Positions 42,538-52,647 of a stretch of DNA of 64,000 bases are shown piece after piece (the stretch's first letter is position 1; every line of letters begins with the position of its first letter). The stretch comes from Mucilaginibacter galii (GTDB taxonomy: Bacteria > Bacteroidota > Bacteroidia > Sphingobacteriales > Sphingobacteriaceae), in NCBI RefSeq assembly GCF_014635825.1, contig NZ_BMDO01000008.1, forward strand, positions 1 through 64,000, read 5' to 3'. The notes under the pieces were generated by a model that was given only the letters and a program-made list of their open reading frames with translations, did no database searches and was not told where the DNA came from. The position numbers and the translations under genes were made by a program.

Positions 42538-43716
42538 TTAATCTGCCAGCGCAACTTGTACATGGGTATTAACCCGGGCTTGTTTTTTAACTAAAACAAA
42601 GGCAAATAATACACCTATTATTGCCATCAACATTCCTACTAACGATGGGGAAGCATAGCCAAGACCCGCAGCAATGGGCAGGCCGCCAAAAAAGGCCCCA
42701 AGGGCATTACCTACATTAAAAGCGGCCTGCGTTATGGCAGCGCCAAGCATCTCTGCACCTTTGGCGGTGTTGATCATTAATATTTGTATAGGGGAGGCCA
42801 GGGCGATGGACAAAGCGCCGGCTATAAAAGTAAATAGTAATGATATGACCTGGTTACCCGAAAATAAATAGATACCTAACAAGGTAACGGCCATAGCCAC
42901 CAGCAACCAGGCGCATGCCACCGATGGTTTGAATTTATCGGCAAGGCGGCCGCCAATAATATTGCCTACTACCATGCCGAAGCCTGCCAATATTAAGATC
43001 CAGGAAACACTGCCGGCAGAAAAGTGCGATACCTCCGTCATGAGTGGTGCTATATAACTTATCCAGGCAAACAAGCCGCCTGTGCCAATAGCAGTGATCA
43101 GGATAACTAACCAAACTTCTGCACTTTTAAACATCTGCAACTCGGAGCGAGCATTGCCACTTCGTATAACCGGTAGGGTAGGCATCCATATGGTCAGAAA
43201 AAACAGGGTGATTAACCCAATAAATGCTACGATACCAAAAGTATAGCGCCATAAGAAATGGTGGCCTACCCATGTTCCCAACGGAACTATGGCCAGGTTG
43301 GCTATAGTAAGCCCGGCAAACATCATAGATATAGCCTGCGCCTGTTTACCCTTTTCGGCCAGGCGACTGGCTACAACGGCACCCACACCAAAAAAGGCGC
43401 CGTGGGGTAATCCTGCAAAAAAGCGGGCAATGAGTAAGGTAATATGCGATGGCGCAAAAGCCGAAACGGTATTGAATAGAGTAAAGATAGCCATTAGCGC
43501 CAGCAACACTTTTTTTGGCGGATAGTTGCTGGTCATCATCACCAAAAGGGGAGCACCAACCACCACACCCAATGCGTAGGCCGAAATTAAATGGCCCGCG
43601 GTAGGTATGCTGATGTGCAGGTTTTTAGCAATGTCGGGCAACAAACCCATCATTACAAATTCGGTAGTGCCAATGCCTAAACCGCCAAGCAGCAGTGGGA
43701 ACAAACTTTTCTTCAT
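42538..43716 (-). CDS. MFS transporter, AraJ-like
   Basis: The protein has 392 residues and twelve predicted membrane helices. The N-terminal LLGGLGIGTTEFVMMGLLPDIA is the signature of the AraJ/YdhP-type drug-proton antiporter branch, and GRLADKFKP marks the loop 8-9 motif. It probably exports small molecules such as sugars or drugs using the proton gradient. It is a single gene, divergent from the acetyltransferase at 43862. Confidence 0.92.
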   Translation of the reverse strand: MKKSLFPLLLGGLGIGTTEFVMMGLLPDIAKNLHISIPTAGHLISAYALGVVVGAPLLVMMTSNYPPKKVLLALMAIFTLFNTVSAFAPSHITLLIARFFAGLPHGAFFGVGAVVASRLAEKGKQAQAISMMFAGLTIANLAIVPLGTWVGHHFLWRYTFGIVAFIGLITLFFLTIWMPTLPVIRSGNARSELQMFKSAEVWLVILITAIGTGGLFAWISYIAPLMTEVSHFSAGSVSWILILAGFGMVVGNIIGGRLADKFKPSVACAWLLVAMAVTLLGIYLFSGNQVISLLFTFIAGALSIALASPIQILMINTAKGAEMLGAAITQAAFNVGNALGAFFGGLPIAAGLGYASPSLVGMLMAIIGVLFAFVLVKKQARVNTHVQVALAD

Positions 43717-43861
43717 GCCTTTTTAAAGTTGAGCAAAGGTAGAAATTCATAGACTGTAGTTTTTCCCGGTAGTGTAAAAATTACACCAAGCCTTGGGTGT
43801 ATGCGTTAAATAGTTTGAAATTAATTATGATTCCAAGACCCAATTAATTAAATTTAACTCT

Positions 43862-44425
43862 ATGAAAGATATTTTTGAACGGCTAAGAGGCGGCGAACTG
43901 GTTAGGCTGACGGACGCTGAATTTTTTAAAGTAGACGAAGTGGTCAACCGTACATTGGCATTGTCACCCTCGCTAAACGCTTCAACATCCGTAGATGAAG
44001 TAAGAACAAAGCTCGGCGAGATAATCGGCATGCCCCTTGATAAAAGCGTTACCATATTTGCGCCGTTTTACACCAATTTTGGCCGTTTCATTAATATAGG
44101 TAAAAATGTATTTATTAATCATGCCTGCTCATTTTTAGATATGGGTGGCATAACCTTGGAAGATGATGTGCTTATTGGTCCAAAGGTAAATCTCATCACA
44201 GAAAACCATCCATTAGCGCCTGCCGAAAGGCGGGGTATTGTTGCCAGGCCAATCCTAATTAAAAGAAAAGCATGGGTTGGGGCAGCGGCCACTATTATGC
44301 CGGGTGTTACCATTGGCGAAAATGCGATAGTTGCGGCGGGTGCGGTTGTTACACGCGATGTTCCCGATAACACCATTGTTGCCGGTGTGCCAGCCAAGAT
44401 AATAAAGAACATAGATACCCTTTAA
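43862..44425 (+). CDS. LbH acetyltransferase (maltose/galactoside O-acetyltransferase type)
   Basis: The protein has 187 residues. After a helical N-terminus, the left-handed beta-helix hexapeptide repeats run from [21 protein letters not shown] to the end. [24 protein letters not shown] carries the histidine expected for catalysis, as in the MAT/LacA family. It should move acetyl from acetyl-CoA to a sugar hydroxyl as a trimer in the cytoplasm. It is divergent from the MFS exporter, and the pair may detoxify and export the same class of molecule. Confidence 0.92.
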   Translation: MKDIFERLRGGELVRLTDAEFFKVDEVVNRTLALSPSLNASTSVDEVRTKLGEIIGMPLDKSVTIFAPFYTNFGRFINIGKNVFINHACSFLDMGGITLEDDVLIGPKVNLITENHPLAPAERRGIVARPILIKRKAWVGAAATIMPGVTIGENAIVAAGAVVTRDVPDNTIVAGVPAKIIKNIDTL

Positions 44426-44516
44426 GCGGCTTTCAGTTGTTAGCTGCAAATGAGTAGGTTGCATTGCTGCTGTTACAGGAAGTATTCGTATATCCCCACC
44501 ACTTAAAACCTACAAT

Positions 44517-44546
44517 CATGGCTGCAAGATTATCCTTGCAGCCATG
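44517..44546. terminator. 12-bp perfect hairpin between convergent genes
   Basis: CATGGCTGCAAG and CTTGCAGCCATG pair around ATTATC. It lies between the acetyltransferase and pectate lyase ends. The following T content is modest, so efficiency is uncertain. Confidence 0.6.
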
Positions 44547-44598
44547 GTTATTGTCACTAATATGTTGATGTAATTATTGATATTGATCTAATTGTAAG

Positions 44599-46251
44599 TT
44601 ACTTACCCGCTGGTGGAACAACTTTACTTAAAGGGACAACACTGTTTAGGTATACTTCGATATTGGTATAACCTCCTCCGTTTTTTGCAGTTAAGGTTGC
44701 ATCTGCGGCACTTTTAGGGTTAAGGCCTTTCTTTATTTCGTAAGTGTCGGGCATGCCATCGTTATCGCTGTCCTTGTAGGGAGTGCCTTTGTACTCGGGG
44801 TAACCGCCTACCTGACTTGGATCGGTAATGATGCCTTGCTTATAAGAATCATCGGGCAGGCGGTGCTTGATGTATTCTTTACCGGTACTGTTGGTGGTGC
44901 CTTCCTTGTAAATAATCTTTCCTGTTTTAACCACTTGCACAACCCGGCTGTCAACGGCGTCGCGTTTGGGCAATGTAGCTCCAACGTTTTCCAAAACATA
45001 ATTATAAGCATCAGCGGCCGAAAGCATCTTCACTTTAGCCATAGGGAAGGGCTTGTTTGATTTTATACTATCGGTATAGCGACCTGCGTCTTCCATATCT
45101 TCTATCTGGATACCGCCATCCCAGTTGTTTTTGGTTACGCGTTCGTTACCGTCCATAATATTGCCGTTGGCATAAACACGGCCATACAGTTTCTTCTTGT
45201 CCTGTGCACGGCCAGCTTCCGGCTTCAAAATACGGTGACCTATGGGCTTATCTAAAGGGGTTATTGGGCCGGGTTTAAAGTAATTATTAATGAAGTTGAA
45301 AAACGATTCGTTGTCGCCACCGTCGGCGCTACGGTTCCACCAGTTGAAAACTACATTGTTCACAAAGCCAAAATCGCCGTACATACCAACAGATGGGTTA
45401 CGGGCTATGTTATTGGCCCACAGGTTGCGCATAAAAGTACTGTTTAAACCGCCAATGGTGCTGCCAAACGCATGGTTATAAGTATCTAAGGCCTCCGAAA
45501 AAATGGAGTTTTGAATGGTGACGTTTACGGTAGGCAGCTTTTGTTGTTTGGCGCCATTACGATCGTATACGTGGCGGTAAATAGACATATTCTCATCTAA
45601 ACCCCAGCTTGCCGAAACGTGATCTATCATAATGTTTCCCACCGGGTTACCACCCAAGCCGTCGTCGCGGCGGGCTACATCGGTTGCTCCGCGACGGAAA
45701 CGCAGGTAACGCACCACAACATCATGCGTATTTATCCAAACAGATTCGCCGGCAATGCAAATACCATCGCCCGGTGCAGTTTGGCCGGCCAGGGTAATAT
45801 ATGGTGCACGAATAATGATAGGGCTCTTTAAATGTATAATACCTGCTAAGTTGAACACCACAATACGGGCGCCGCCTTGCTCACAAGCTTCACGCAAGGT
45901 GCCGGGGCCGCGGTCGGCCAGGCTGGTTACCACGTATACTTTGCCACCCCGCCCGCCGGGAGTGTAAGCACCGCCACCTTCGGCACCCGGAAATGCAGGA
46001 ATCTTAGCCTGCGGCAGATCTGATGGTTTGGCGGCCCAGGGCACATAAGGTTTGCCGTTCTTTTCATCGCGTTGAATAATAGGCAGCGCTTTTTGCCAGG
46101 CCATATCAGAAAGCCGCTGCTCTTTAGCCAAAGCCGAATCTGCTACGGCCTGTACGGCGGGTGGTATAATGGGGTATTGCGCCCAAACAATTTTAAAGCT
46201 GGTTAAAATGGCAAAGGCAGTAATGCCTAAAATGCGTTTCTTCACAATCAT
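44599..46251 (-). CDS. Secreted pectate lyase-like protein (PL1 type)
   Basis: The protein has 550 residues with a signal peptide (ILGITAFAILTSFKIVWA). From about residue 90 it is a right-handed beta-helix: FPGAEGGGAYTPGGRGGKVY, TLREACEQGGARIVVF, APYITLAGQTAPGDGI and the parallel strands with RYLRFRRG and IMIDHVSASW. These are typical of PL1_2-like pectate lyases that cut polygalacturonate by beta-elimination with calcium. Near the C-terminus DSDNDGMPD resembles a calcium-binding thrombospondin-type repeat. It is the only minus-strand member of the polysaccharide locus. Confidence 0.88.
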   Translation of the reverse strand: MIVKKRILGITAFAILTSFKIVWAQYPIIPPAVQAVADSALAKEQRLSDMAWQKALPIIQRDEKNGKPYVPWAAKPSDLPQAKIPAFPGAEGGGAYTPGGRGGKVYVVTSLADRGPGTLREACEQGGARIVVFNLAGIIHLKSPIIIRAPYITLAGQTAPGDGICIAGESVWINTHDVVVRYLRFRRGATDVARRDDGLGGNPVGNIMIDHVSASWGLDENMSIYRHVYDRNGAKQQKLPTVNVTIQNSIFSEALDTYNHAFGSTIGGLNSTFMRNLWANNIARNPSVGMYGDFGFVNNVVFNWWNRSADGGDNESFFNFINNYFKPGPITPLDKPIGHRILKPEAGRAQDKKKLYGRVYANGNIMDGNERVTKNNWDGGIQIEDMEDAGRYTDSIKSNKPFPMAKVKMLSAADAYNYVLENVGATLPKRDAVDSRVVQVVKTGKIIYKEGTTNSTGKEYIKHRLPDDSYKQGIITDPSQVGGYPEYKGTPYKDSDNDGMPDTYEIKKGLNPKSAADATLTAKNGGGYTNIEVYLNSVVPLSKVVPPAGK

Positions 46252-46733
46252 GGTATAGTATATAACGGATACTTAACAGAGCGATTGGCTTATCATAGCC
46301 AACCCGGGTAAACAGAGTTTATATTATTGGTTTAATGTTCAAATATCAACAGATAAGCCCGCGTTACATTGCTGCATTTTTTCCATTCTGTGTATGATGT
46401 TATCAGTTGCACGCCAAACATTGTAAATTTATAGTTACGGTTAGCCTGTCTGTAATGCTTTGTATTGTAATGGCTACCAGCAAGGGTTTAATTAACGATG
46501 CTTGCTGTGTGGCCAAATTTCACCCATGAGGGCAACACTAAGCGTATATTTGGCTTGAAGATAATTTATCATAATATCAGGATAATTAACTATAATTAAA
46601 TCTTACAGAATTTTTATCCCTTTGATGCACCAGTTGACCATGCCCAACCAGCTATAAGTAATAAAACTTAAGCAAAGCAGTTTTTCTATGAACAGGATTT
46701 GCTTATCAGGCCCATGAAGCCAACATTGAATAT
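46252..46733. other. Divergent promoter region
   Basis: It lies between the divergent pectate lyase and dehydrogenase genes. No ORF or repeat is recognised. It presumably carries promoters for both directions of the polysaccharide locus. Confidence 0.55.
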
Positions 46734-47750
46734 ATGAAGATATTAACATGCACCACCCCCGGCCAGTTTGCGTATGCTGAAGCCGATAAACCGGTTCTAA
46801 AAGCCGATCATGCCATTATTCGCATCAAACGCATAGGCGTTTGCGGAACCGATTTGCACGCTTTTCGCGGAACGCAGCCCTTCTTTAGCTACCCACGAAT
46901 TTTAGGTCACGAACTATCGGGCGAATTGGTAGAGCTCGACAATGCTCCCGGTTTTGAGGTAGGAGAGGCGGTAACTTTCATTCCTTACTTTAATTGCGGT
47001 GTATGCGTGGCCTGCCGCTCGGGTAAGCCCAATTGCTGCGTAAACATACAGGTTTGCGGTGTACATGCCGATGGGGGCATGGTAGAATACCTACAGGTGC
47101 CTTCATACTCGCTGGTACATGGCGAGGGTTTAACCTATGATGAATTAGCCTTGGTAGAACCATTGGCCATTGGTGCACACGGCATCCGCAGGGCAGGAGT
47201 AGAGCCCGGCGAGTTTGTGCTGGTGATAGGCGCAGGCCCTATTGGCTTAGGTACCATAGAATTTGCACGCATAGCCGGCGGTAATGTGATAGCCATGGAT
47301 GTAAGCAACGACCGTTTAGCCTTTTGCCGCGAAAAGCTTGGCATACAGTACACTATTAATCCGTTGGAAGGTGACGCGGTCGAACAGTTGCGGGCTATCA
47401 CCAATGGCGATATGGCCTCGGTAGTGGTTGATGCAACCGGTAACCTGAAAGCCATTAACGGTGGCATAGATTACTTGGCACACGGCGGCCGTTATGTGTT
47501 GATAGGTTTGCAAAAAGAAGCATTTAGCTTTAACCATCCGGAGTTTCACAAACGCGAATCGACCCTGATGAGCAGCCGCAACGCCACCCGCAGGGATTTT
47601 GAGCACGTGGTAACCAGCATGAAACAAGGCTTGGTAGACCCTAAAACCTACATTACCCACCGCGTATATTTCGACGAGGTAATTAGCCATTTTGAAAGCT
47701 GGCTCAACCCCGAAACACAGGTGATCAAGGCTATGATCGTGAATGAGTAA
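46734..47750 (+). CDS. Zinc-dependent alcohol (sugar acid/polyol) dehydrogenase
   Basis: The protein has 338 residues. Catalytic zinc ligands are in GVCGTDLHAF and GHELSGE. The structural zinc lobe is CGVCVACRSGKPNCC, four Cys in a 3+1 spacing. The Rossmann motif is VLVIGAGPIGLGTIEFA. It resembles LgoD/RspB-like enzymes that oxidise sugar acids or polyols such as L-galactonate. Because it begins the plus-strand run of glycoside hydrolases, it probably processes a sugar freed by them, but the substrate is not predictable. Confidence 0.9.
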   Translation: MKILTCTTPGQFAYAEADKPVLKADHAIIRIKRIGVCGTDLHAFRGTQPFFSYPRILGHELSGELVELDNAPGFEVGEAVTFIPYFNCGVCVACRSGKPNCCVNIQVCGVHADGGMVEYLQVPSYSLVHGEGLTYDELALVEPLAIGAHGIRRAGVEPGEFVLVIGAGPIGLGTIEFARIAGGNVIAMDVSNDRLAFCREKLGIQYTINPLEGDAVEQLRAITNGDMASVVVDATGNLKAINGGIDYLAHGGRYVLIGLQKEAFSFNHPEFHKRESTLMSSRNATRRDFEHVVTSMKQGLVDPKTYITHRVYFDEVISHFESWLNPETQVIKAMIVNE

Positions 47751-47763
47751 CACCCCTCCCTGG

Positions 47764-47782
47764 CCCTCCCCAAAGGGGAGGG
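47764..47782. repeat. CCCTCCCC-AAA-GGGGAGGG hairpin (intergenic repeat)
   Basis: CCCTCCCC and GGGGAGGG form a perfect 8-bp stem with an AAA loop, starting 14 bases after the dehydrogenase stop. Its form is that of a common Bacteroidota intergenic repeat, and it may also terminate the transcript. Confidence 0.75.
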
Positions 47783-48119
47783 AAATAAAAGAGGTAGTTG
47801 CCAAGCAAATGCCACTAAAAGACGCGGGGCTTCCAGCGCACCCGATCATGAGCTGGCCTTGTATGGTGGCAGGGATTGCGCTGGATAGGCCTTTTGGTTC
47901 TTTTGTGGCTATGACAAAAGAACTGGCCACTCGCGCGGCCAAGAGCGAGACGAATTAAGTTCATTAGCAATGACTAACGTTAAAGGGCGCTGAACCTACC
48001 AACCGGAGATTGCCACGCTATCGCTCGCAATGACATGATGGAGACAGCGCAGTATGCGTCCGCAGAGATTGCTTCGCTATCGCTCGCAATGACGTTTTGC
48101 TAATATATAAACCAAGATA
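47783..48119. other. Repeat-rich gap before the MGH1-like gene
   Basis: GTTCTTTTGT..ACAAAAGAAC (about 47898-47924) is an inverted repeat. A tandem pair of the GAGATTGC..GCTCGCAATGAC family follows at 48006-48095. No gene is supported, since the short ORF here reads repeat sequence. Confidence 0.7.
48006..48095. repeat. Tandem pair of the GCAATGAC-family repeat
   Basis: GAGATTGCCACGCTATCGC..GCAATGACA (48006-48035) and AGAGATTGCTTCGCTATCGC..AATGACG (48064-48094) are near copies in the same direction. They match one arm of the 6180-6269 palindrome. Confidence 0.85.
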
Positions 48120-49664
48120 ATGAAGAAGACATTCATCTGCCTCGTACTAACCCTAACTATCGCTATCAGCCAGGCGCAAACCAAGCCCATGCTGAGCACT
48201 GATAAGTTAAAGTTTTACGTAAACTCTTTTAATAAAATTGATACCGAAACGGTGAAGAACTACGTCACCAATGATCAGGCTTTCGACTGGTTGTCTAAAA
48301 ACGTTCCGCTGTTTGAGTGCCCCGATACCACCATCGAAAAAATTTACTATTACCGCTGGTGGACGTTTCGCAAGCACCTCAAGCAAACACCCGATGGCTT
48401 TGTGTTCACCGAATTTATTACGCAAATGAACCACGGCGGTAAATACAACACCATCAGCAGCGCGCTTGGGCATCACATTTATGAGGGCCGTTGGTTACGC
48501 AATCCGCAATACATCAACGATTATATTAATTTCTGGCTCTTAATAGATCCCAAAACGCCTAAGCCGCATTTACATAATTTTAGCAGCTGGATGCAGGATG
48601 CGGTGTATAATTATTACCTCGTTAACCAAAATAAAGGCTTTGTTAAAAACCTCGTACCCGCGCTGGATGCAGATTACCGCCTTTGGGAAACAGAAAAGCA
48701 GTTCCCCAACCAAATGTTTTGGCAATTTGATGTGAAGGATGCCATGGAAGAATCTATAAGCGGAGGGCGCAAGGATAAAAACATTCGTCCAACCATTAAC
48801 AGTTACATGTATGGAAATGCGGTTGCCTTATCGAAAATGGCAGCATTATTTGGTAACGATACTTTGCAGCGTAGATATTCAGCTAAAGCCAAACAGCTAA
48901 AGCAATTGGTGCAAGACAGCCTTTGGGATGAAAAGGCCACCTTTTTCAAAGTAAAGCAAACAGCTAAAAATCAACTGGCCGATGCCCGCGAAGAATTGGG
49001 TTACATACCCTGGTACTTTAACTTGCCCGATGACAAAGCCAAATATGCAGAACAATGGGAACAATTAACCGATACCACCGGCTTTAAAGCGCCTTGGGGA
49101 ATTACCACAGCCGAACGCCGTCACCCGTTGTTTCGCACACATGGCTCGGGGCATGGCTGCGAGTGGGATGGAGCTGTATGGCCTTTTGCCACCACGCAAA
49201 CGCTGAAAGGCTTAGCTAACCTGCTCACCGGGTACAAGAATAAAGATGGCATGTCGGCCCAGGTGTTTTATGATGAATTGCACAAATACGCCGCATCGCA
49301 CCAAAAACGTGGCCTACCTTACCTGGGCGAGTACCAGGATGAAAAAAACGGCTATTGGTTAAAAGGTGACAATCCGCGTAGCAGTTATTACAACCACTCG
49401 GGCTTTGCCGATTTAGTGATTAACGACCTTGTAGGCCTCAAACCTCGTAGTGATAATAAACTGGAACTTTATCCGCTCATCCCTGAAAACCAGTGGGATT
49501 GGTTTTGTTTAGACCAGGTTTTATATCACGGCAAACTATTAACCATACGCTGGGATAAAACCGGTAACAAGTACAAACAGGGTAAAGGGCTACAAATTTT
49601 TGCAGATGGTAAAGCGATAGCAAACAGCAAAGAGTTAAAACATATTGTGGTTAAAATGCCGTAA
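48120..49664 (+). CDS. Secreted (alpha/alpha)6 glycoside hydrolase, MGH1-like
   Basis: The protein has 514 residues with a signal peptide (FICLVLTLTIAISQA). The body fits an (alpha/alpha)6 barrel of the mannosylglycerate hydrolase (MGH1)-like or GH63/GH37-like group: YYRWWTFRKHL near residue 78, FWQFDVKDAMEESISGG, and HGSGHGCEWDGAVWPFATTQ, where acidic and aromatic residues line the active site. The sugar specificity is unknown. It sits second in the plus-strand polysaccharide locus. Confidence 0.8.
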   Translation: MKKTFICLVLTLTIAISQAQTKPMLSTDKLKFYVNSFNKIDTETVKNYVTNDQAFDWLSKNVPLFECPDTTIEKIYYYRWWTFRKHLKQTPDGFVFTEFITQMNHGGKYNTISSALGHHIYEGRWLRNPQYINDYINFWLLIDPKTPKPHLHNFSSWMQDAVYNYYLVNQNKGFVKNLVPALDADYRLWETEKQFPNQMFWQFDVKDAMEESISGGRKDKNIRPTINSYMYGNAVALSKMAALFGNDTLQRRYSAKAKQLKQLVQDSLWDEKATFFKVKQTAKNQLADAREELGYIPWYFNLPDDKAKYAEQWEQLTDTTGFKAPWGITTAERRHPLFRTHGSGHGCEWDGAVWPFATTQTLKGLANLLTGYKNKDGMSAQVFYDELHKYAASHQKRGLPYLGEYQDEKNGYWLKGDNPRSSYYNHSGFADLVINDLVGLKPRSDNKLELYPLIPENQWDWFCLDQVLYHGKLLTIRWDKTGNKYKQGKGLQIFADGKAIANSKELKHIVVKMP

Positions 49665-49863
49665 AGTGTATCCGTTTATGGTAAAATGCTATAACACCAT
49701 GAAAAAATATTATACATTTTTTTCAAGCCGTAAACATAGATTTGGAGCTGTAAACCAATATAAACATTTAATCTGTTGTTAAGCTGTAACTGATGCTGTG
49801 GCGCAAGCTATCAAGCAATAAGTTTGTATACAACTCTGTTAAATTGTTATTTAAAGAACAAAT

Positions 49864-52647
49864 ATGGCCCAGTTGCGAATACGCTTTTTCATCCAATGCT
49901 TTTGTTTATTACTGCTTAGTGTATTTAAAGTTCAGGCTAATTCGGCACCGGTAAAAACTTTTACCATAGTAATATCTGCGTCAGCTCATCCCCGTATTGG
50001 GTATGGTGCGGTGCAAATCACAAAAGCGCTTACTTCAAAAGGGTATCAGGTTAAACTGTCACATCAAATGTCACCAACGGCGGCATCGCCTGTTATTTTA
50101 ATTGGCCTGTTGCAAGATGCCTTGGTTAAAAATGCCATTAATAAGTATCAGGTCAAACCATCGGGCCAGCCGGGTAAAGAAGGCTTTATTATCAATTCGG
50201 CTAAAAATAATGTCATTATAGCCGGTACCGATAATTCCGGCGCCCTTTACGGCGCTATGGAGCTCGCCGAACGTATCAGCACGCAAGGTAAATTGCCCGA
50301 AAACCTGAATATAACCGATAAGCCCGAAATGGTAATGCGTGGCGCTTGTGTGGGAGTTCAAAAACCGGCGCTGCTTCCCGGTCGCGGTACTTACGAGTAC
50401 CCTTATACCCCGCAAAATTTTCCCTGGTTTTATGATAAGGCACTATGGCTGCGCTATCTCGATTCGCTGGCATCCAATCGTATGAATGCTTTGTATTTGT
50501 GGAACGGCCATCCTTTTGCTTCGCTGGTGAGGGTAAAAGAGTATCCTTATGCGGTTGAGGTTGATGAGGCCACGTTTAAAAAGAACGAAGAGATTTTTAA
50601 GTTCCTGACCGATGAGGCCGACAGGCGGGGCATTTGGGTTATACAAATGTTTTACAACATCATTGTATCTAAACCTTTTGCTGAAAAAAACAACTTAAAA
50701 ACACAGGACCGTAACCGTCTCATCGTTCCCATCATTGCGGATTATACCCGCAAATCTATCGCAGCTTTTGTTCAAAAGTACCCACATGTTGGCTTAATGG
50801 TTGCCTTGGGCGAGGCCATGGAAGGTGTAGGGCAGGATGATATTGACTGGTTCACCAAAACCATTATTCCGGGGGTAAAAGATGGGCTGAAAGCTTTGGG
50901 TAAAACCGAAGAACCACCCATTGTATTGCGTGCACATGATACCGATGCGCCTGCCGTAATGAAGGCCGCGCTACCACTGTACAAAAACCTGTATACCGAA
51001 GCCAAGTTTAACGGCGAAGCATTAACAACTTATACCCCACACGGTGCCTGGGCCGATCTGCATCGTACCCTCAGCCGTATAGGTACCGTACAAATAGAGA
51101 ACGTACACATTTTGGCCAATTTGGAACCTTTCCGTTATGGGTCGGCCGATTTTATACAGAAATCGGTACTGGCTATGCACAACGTTTATGAAGCCAATGG
51201 CTTGCACCTGTATCCGCAGGCTTCTTACTGGGACTGGCCATACAGCGCCGATAAAGCCGATACCCGTTTGCTACAGTTAGACCGCGACTGGATCTGGTAC
51301 AAAGAATGGTCGCGTTACGCCTGGAATTGTCACCGCGACCGCAATGAGGAAGTTAAGTATTGGGGTAATCAACTGGCAGCCATGTACGGCTGTACGCAGG
51401 CGCAGGGCGAACAAATACTGAAAGCCTATGAAGAATCGGGCGAAATTTCGCCACAGATCTTGCGCCGTGTAGGGATAACCGATGGTAACCGCCAAACCAT
51501 GACCCTGGGTATGCTGATGGCACAGTTTACCAATCCCGAAAAGTTTGGCCTGTTCAGTTTGCTATATGAGTCGGAAGCACCTGAAGGCGAGATACTAAGC
51601 CAGTACGCCGAAAAAGAATGGAAGCACCAGCCGCATGTAGGTGAAACCCCTGTCGATGTAATGAACAACATTATAAGCTTCGGCAAAAAAGCCGTAACCG
51701 CTATTGATGCGGCGGCACCGGGTATCACCAAAAACAAGGCAGAATTTAACCGGTTGAAAAACGATATGTACTGCTACAATGCCATGGCAAACAGCTATGC
51801 TGCAAAGATCAAGGCGGCGGTATCTATCATCCGTTATAAGTACACCGACGATATTGCCGACCTGGAAAAGGCCGTGCCCGACATGGAACGCAGTATAGAT
51901 TATTACCGCGAACTGGTTAAACTAACTAAAGACAGCTACCTTTACGCCAACAGCATGCAAACACGCCAGCGTAAAATACCGGTGCCAGGCACCGATGGTA
52001 CCATGAAAACCTGGGCCGAACTGCTGCCGGTGTACGAAAAGGAACTGGCGAACTTTAAGAAGAACATAGACTCGCTAAAATCGCCCGATGCGAAAGCTAA
52101 AAAGGCCAAACAACAAGCATTAACTAATGCCCAGGTAAACATAGCAGCAGGTTATGCTGGGAGTTATACCATAGTTGAAAATGCACGTCCATTTGCCGAT
52201 ACCGCTGCAACCATTAGTGGTTTTGCCAAAGAGCTGCAAGGCTTAAAGGCAGTGCAATTAGACCGTGCCATGCAAATTAAGCAAGGCACCGCTATTACTT
52301 TTACCAATGCACAGCCGTTGAAAGTTTTAGTAGGCTACTTTAACAAAGGCGGCTTTATAAACCCTGATACCTGGCATTACGCCTTAGCTCCACAACTGGA
52401 AATTGACGCCAGCGCCAATGATTTTGGCCAGGCTGATGTAAAGCTTTCAAACGGTATATTGATCCCCGGTCAGCCATCAGTAAACATACACACCTACAGC
52501 TTCAAAGCTGGAACAAACACATTGACCTTGCCTAAAGGCATTGCATTAGTGCTTGGCTTCATACCCGAAAGTGAACCCATTCCGGTATACGATGCCGGCT
52601 TGAGCATGACGGGGAACATAAAAGATTTAAGGTGGCTGTTTAATTGA
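49864..52647 (+). CDS. Large secreted glycoside hydrolase, possible alpha-D-galacturonidase
   Basis: The protein has 927 residues with a signal peptide (IQCFCLLLLSVFKVQA). Residues 30-140 form an alpha/beta domain like the N-terminal domain of GH20/GH67 enzymes (NNVIIAGTDNSGALYGAMEL). A TIM-barrel-like catalytic region follows (MRGACVGVQKP, NRMNALYLWNGHPF, IWVIQMFYNI, VGLMVALGEAMEG, YLYPQASYWDW-like strands), then helical and beta C-terminal parts. As I recall, similar Bacteroidota proteins are labelled alpha-D-galacturonidase. That name is tentative, while glycoside hydrolase is fairly safe. GEAMEG may hold a catalytic acid. Confidence 0.65.
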   Translation: MAQLRIRFFIQCFCLLLLSVFKVQANSAPVKTFTIVISASAHPRIGYGAVQITKALTSKGYQVKLSHQMSPTAASPVILIGLLQDALVKNAINKYQVKPSGQPGKEGFIINSAKNNVIIAGTDNSGALYGAMELAERISTQGKLPENLNITDKPEMVMRGACVGVQKPALLPGRGTYEYPYTPQNFPWFYDKALWLRYLDSLASNRMNALYLWNGHPFASLVRVKEYPYAVEVDEATFKKNEEIFKFLTDEADRRGIWVIQMFYNIIVSKPFAEKNNLKTQDRNRLIVPIIADYTRKSIAAFVQKYPHVGLMVALGEAMEGVGQDDIDWFTKTIIPGVKDGLKALGKTEEPPIVLRAHDTDAPAVMKAALPLYKNLYTEAKFNGEALTTYTPHGAWADLHRTLSRIGTVQIENVHILANLEPFRYGSADFIQKSVLAMHNVYEANGLHLYPQASYWDWPYSADKADTRLLQLDRDWIWYKEWSRYAWNCHRDRNEEVKYWGNQLAAMYGCTQAQGEQILKAYEESGEISPQILRRVGITDGNRQTMTLGMLMAQFTNPEKFGLFSLLYESEAPEGEILSQYAEKEWKHQPHVGETPVDVMNNIISFGKKAVTAIDAAAPGITKNKAEFNRLKNDMYCYNAMANSYAAKIKAAVSIIRYKYTDDIADLEKAVPDMERSIDYYRELVKLTKDSYLYANSMQTRQRKIPVPGTDGTMKTWAELLPVYEKELANFKKNIDSLKSPDAKAKKAKQQALTNAQVNIAAGYAGSYTIVENARPFADTAATISGFAKELQGLKAVQLDRAMQIKQGTAITFTNAQPLKVLVGYFNKGGFINPDTWHYALAPQLEIDASANDFGQADVKLSNGILIPGQPSVNIHTYSFKAGTNTLTLPKGIALVLGFIPESEPIPVYDAGLSMTGNIKDLRWLFN

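Noticed and set aside
47743..47958. 71-residue frame behind the Zn-dehydrogenase
   Set aside because: It reads through intergenic repeats and a hairpin.
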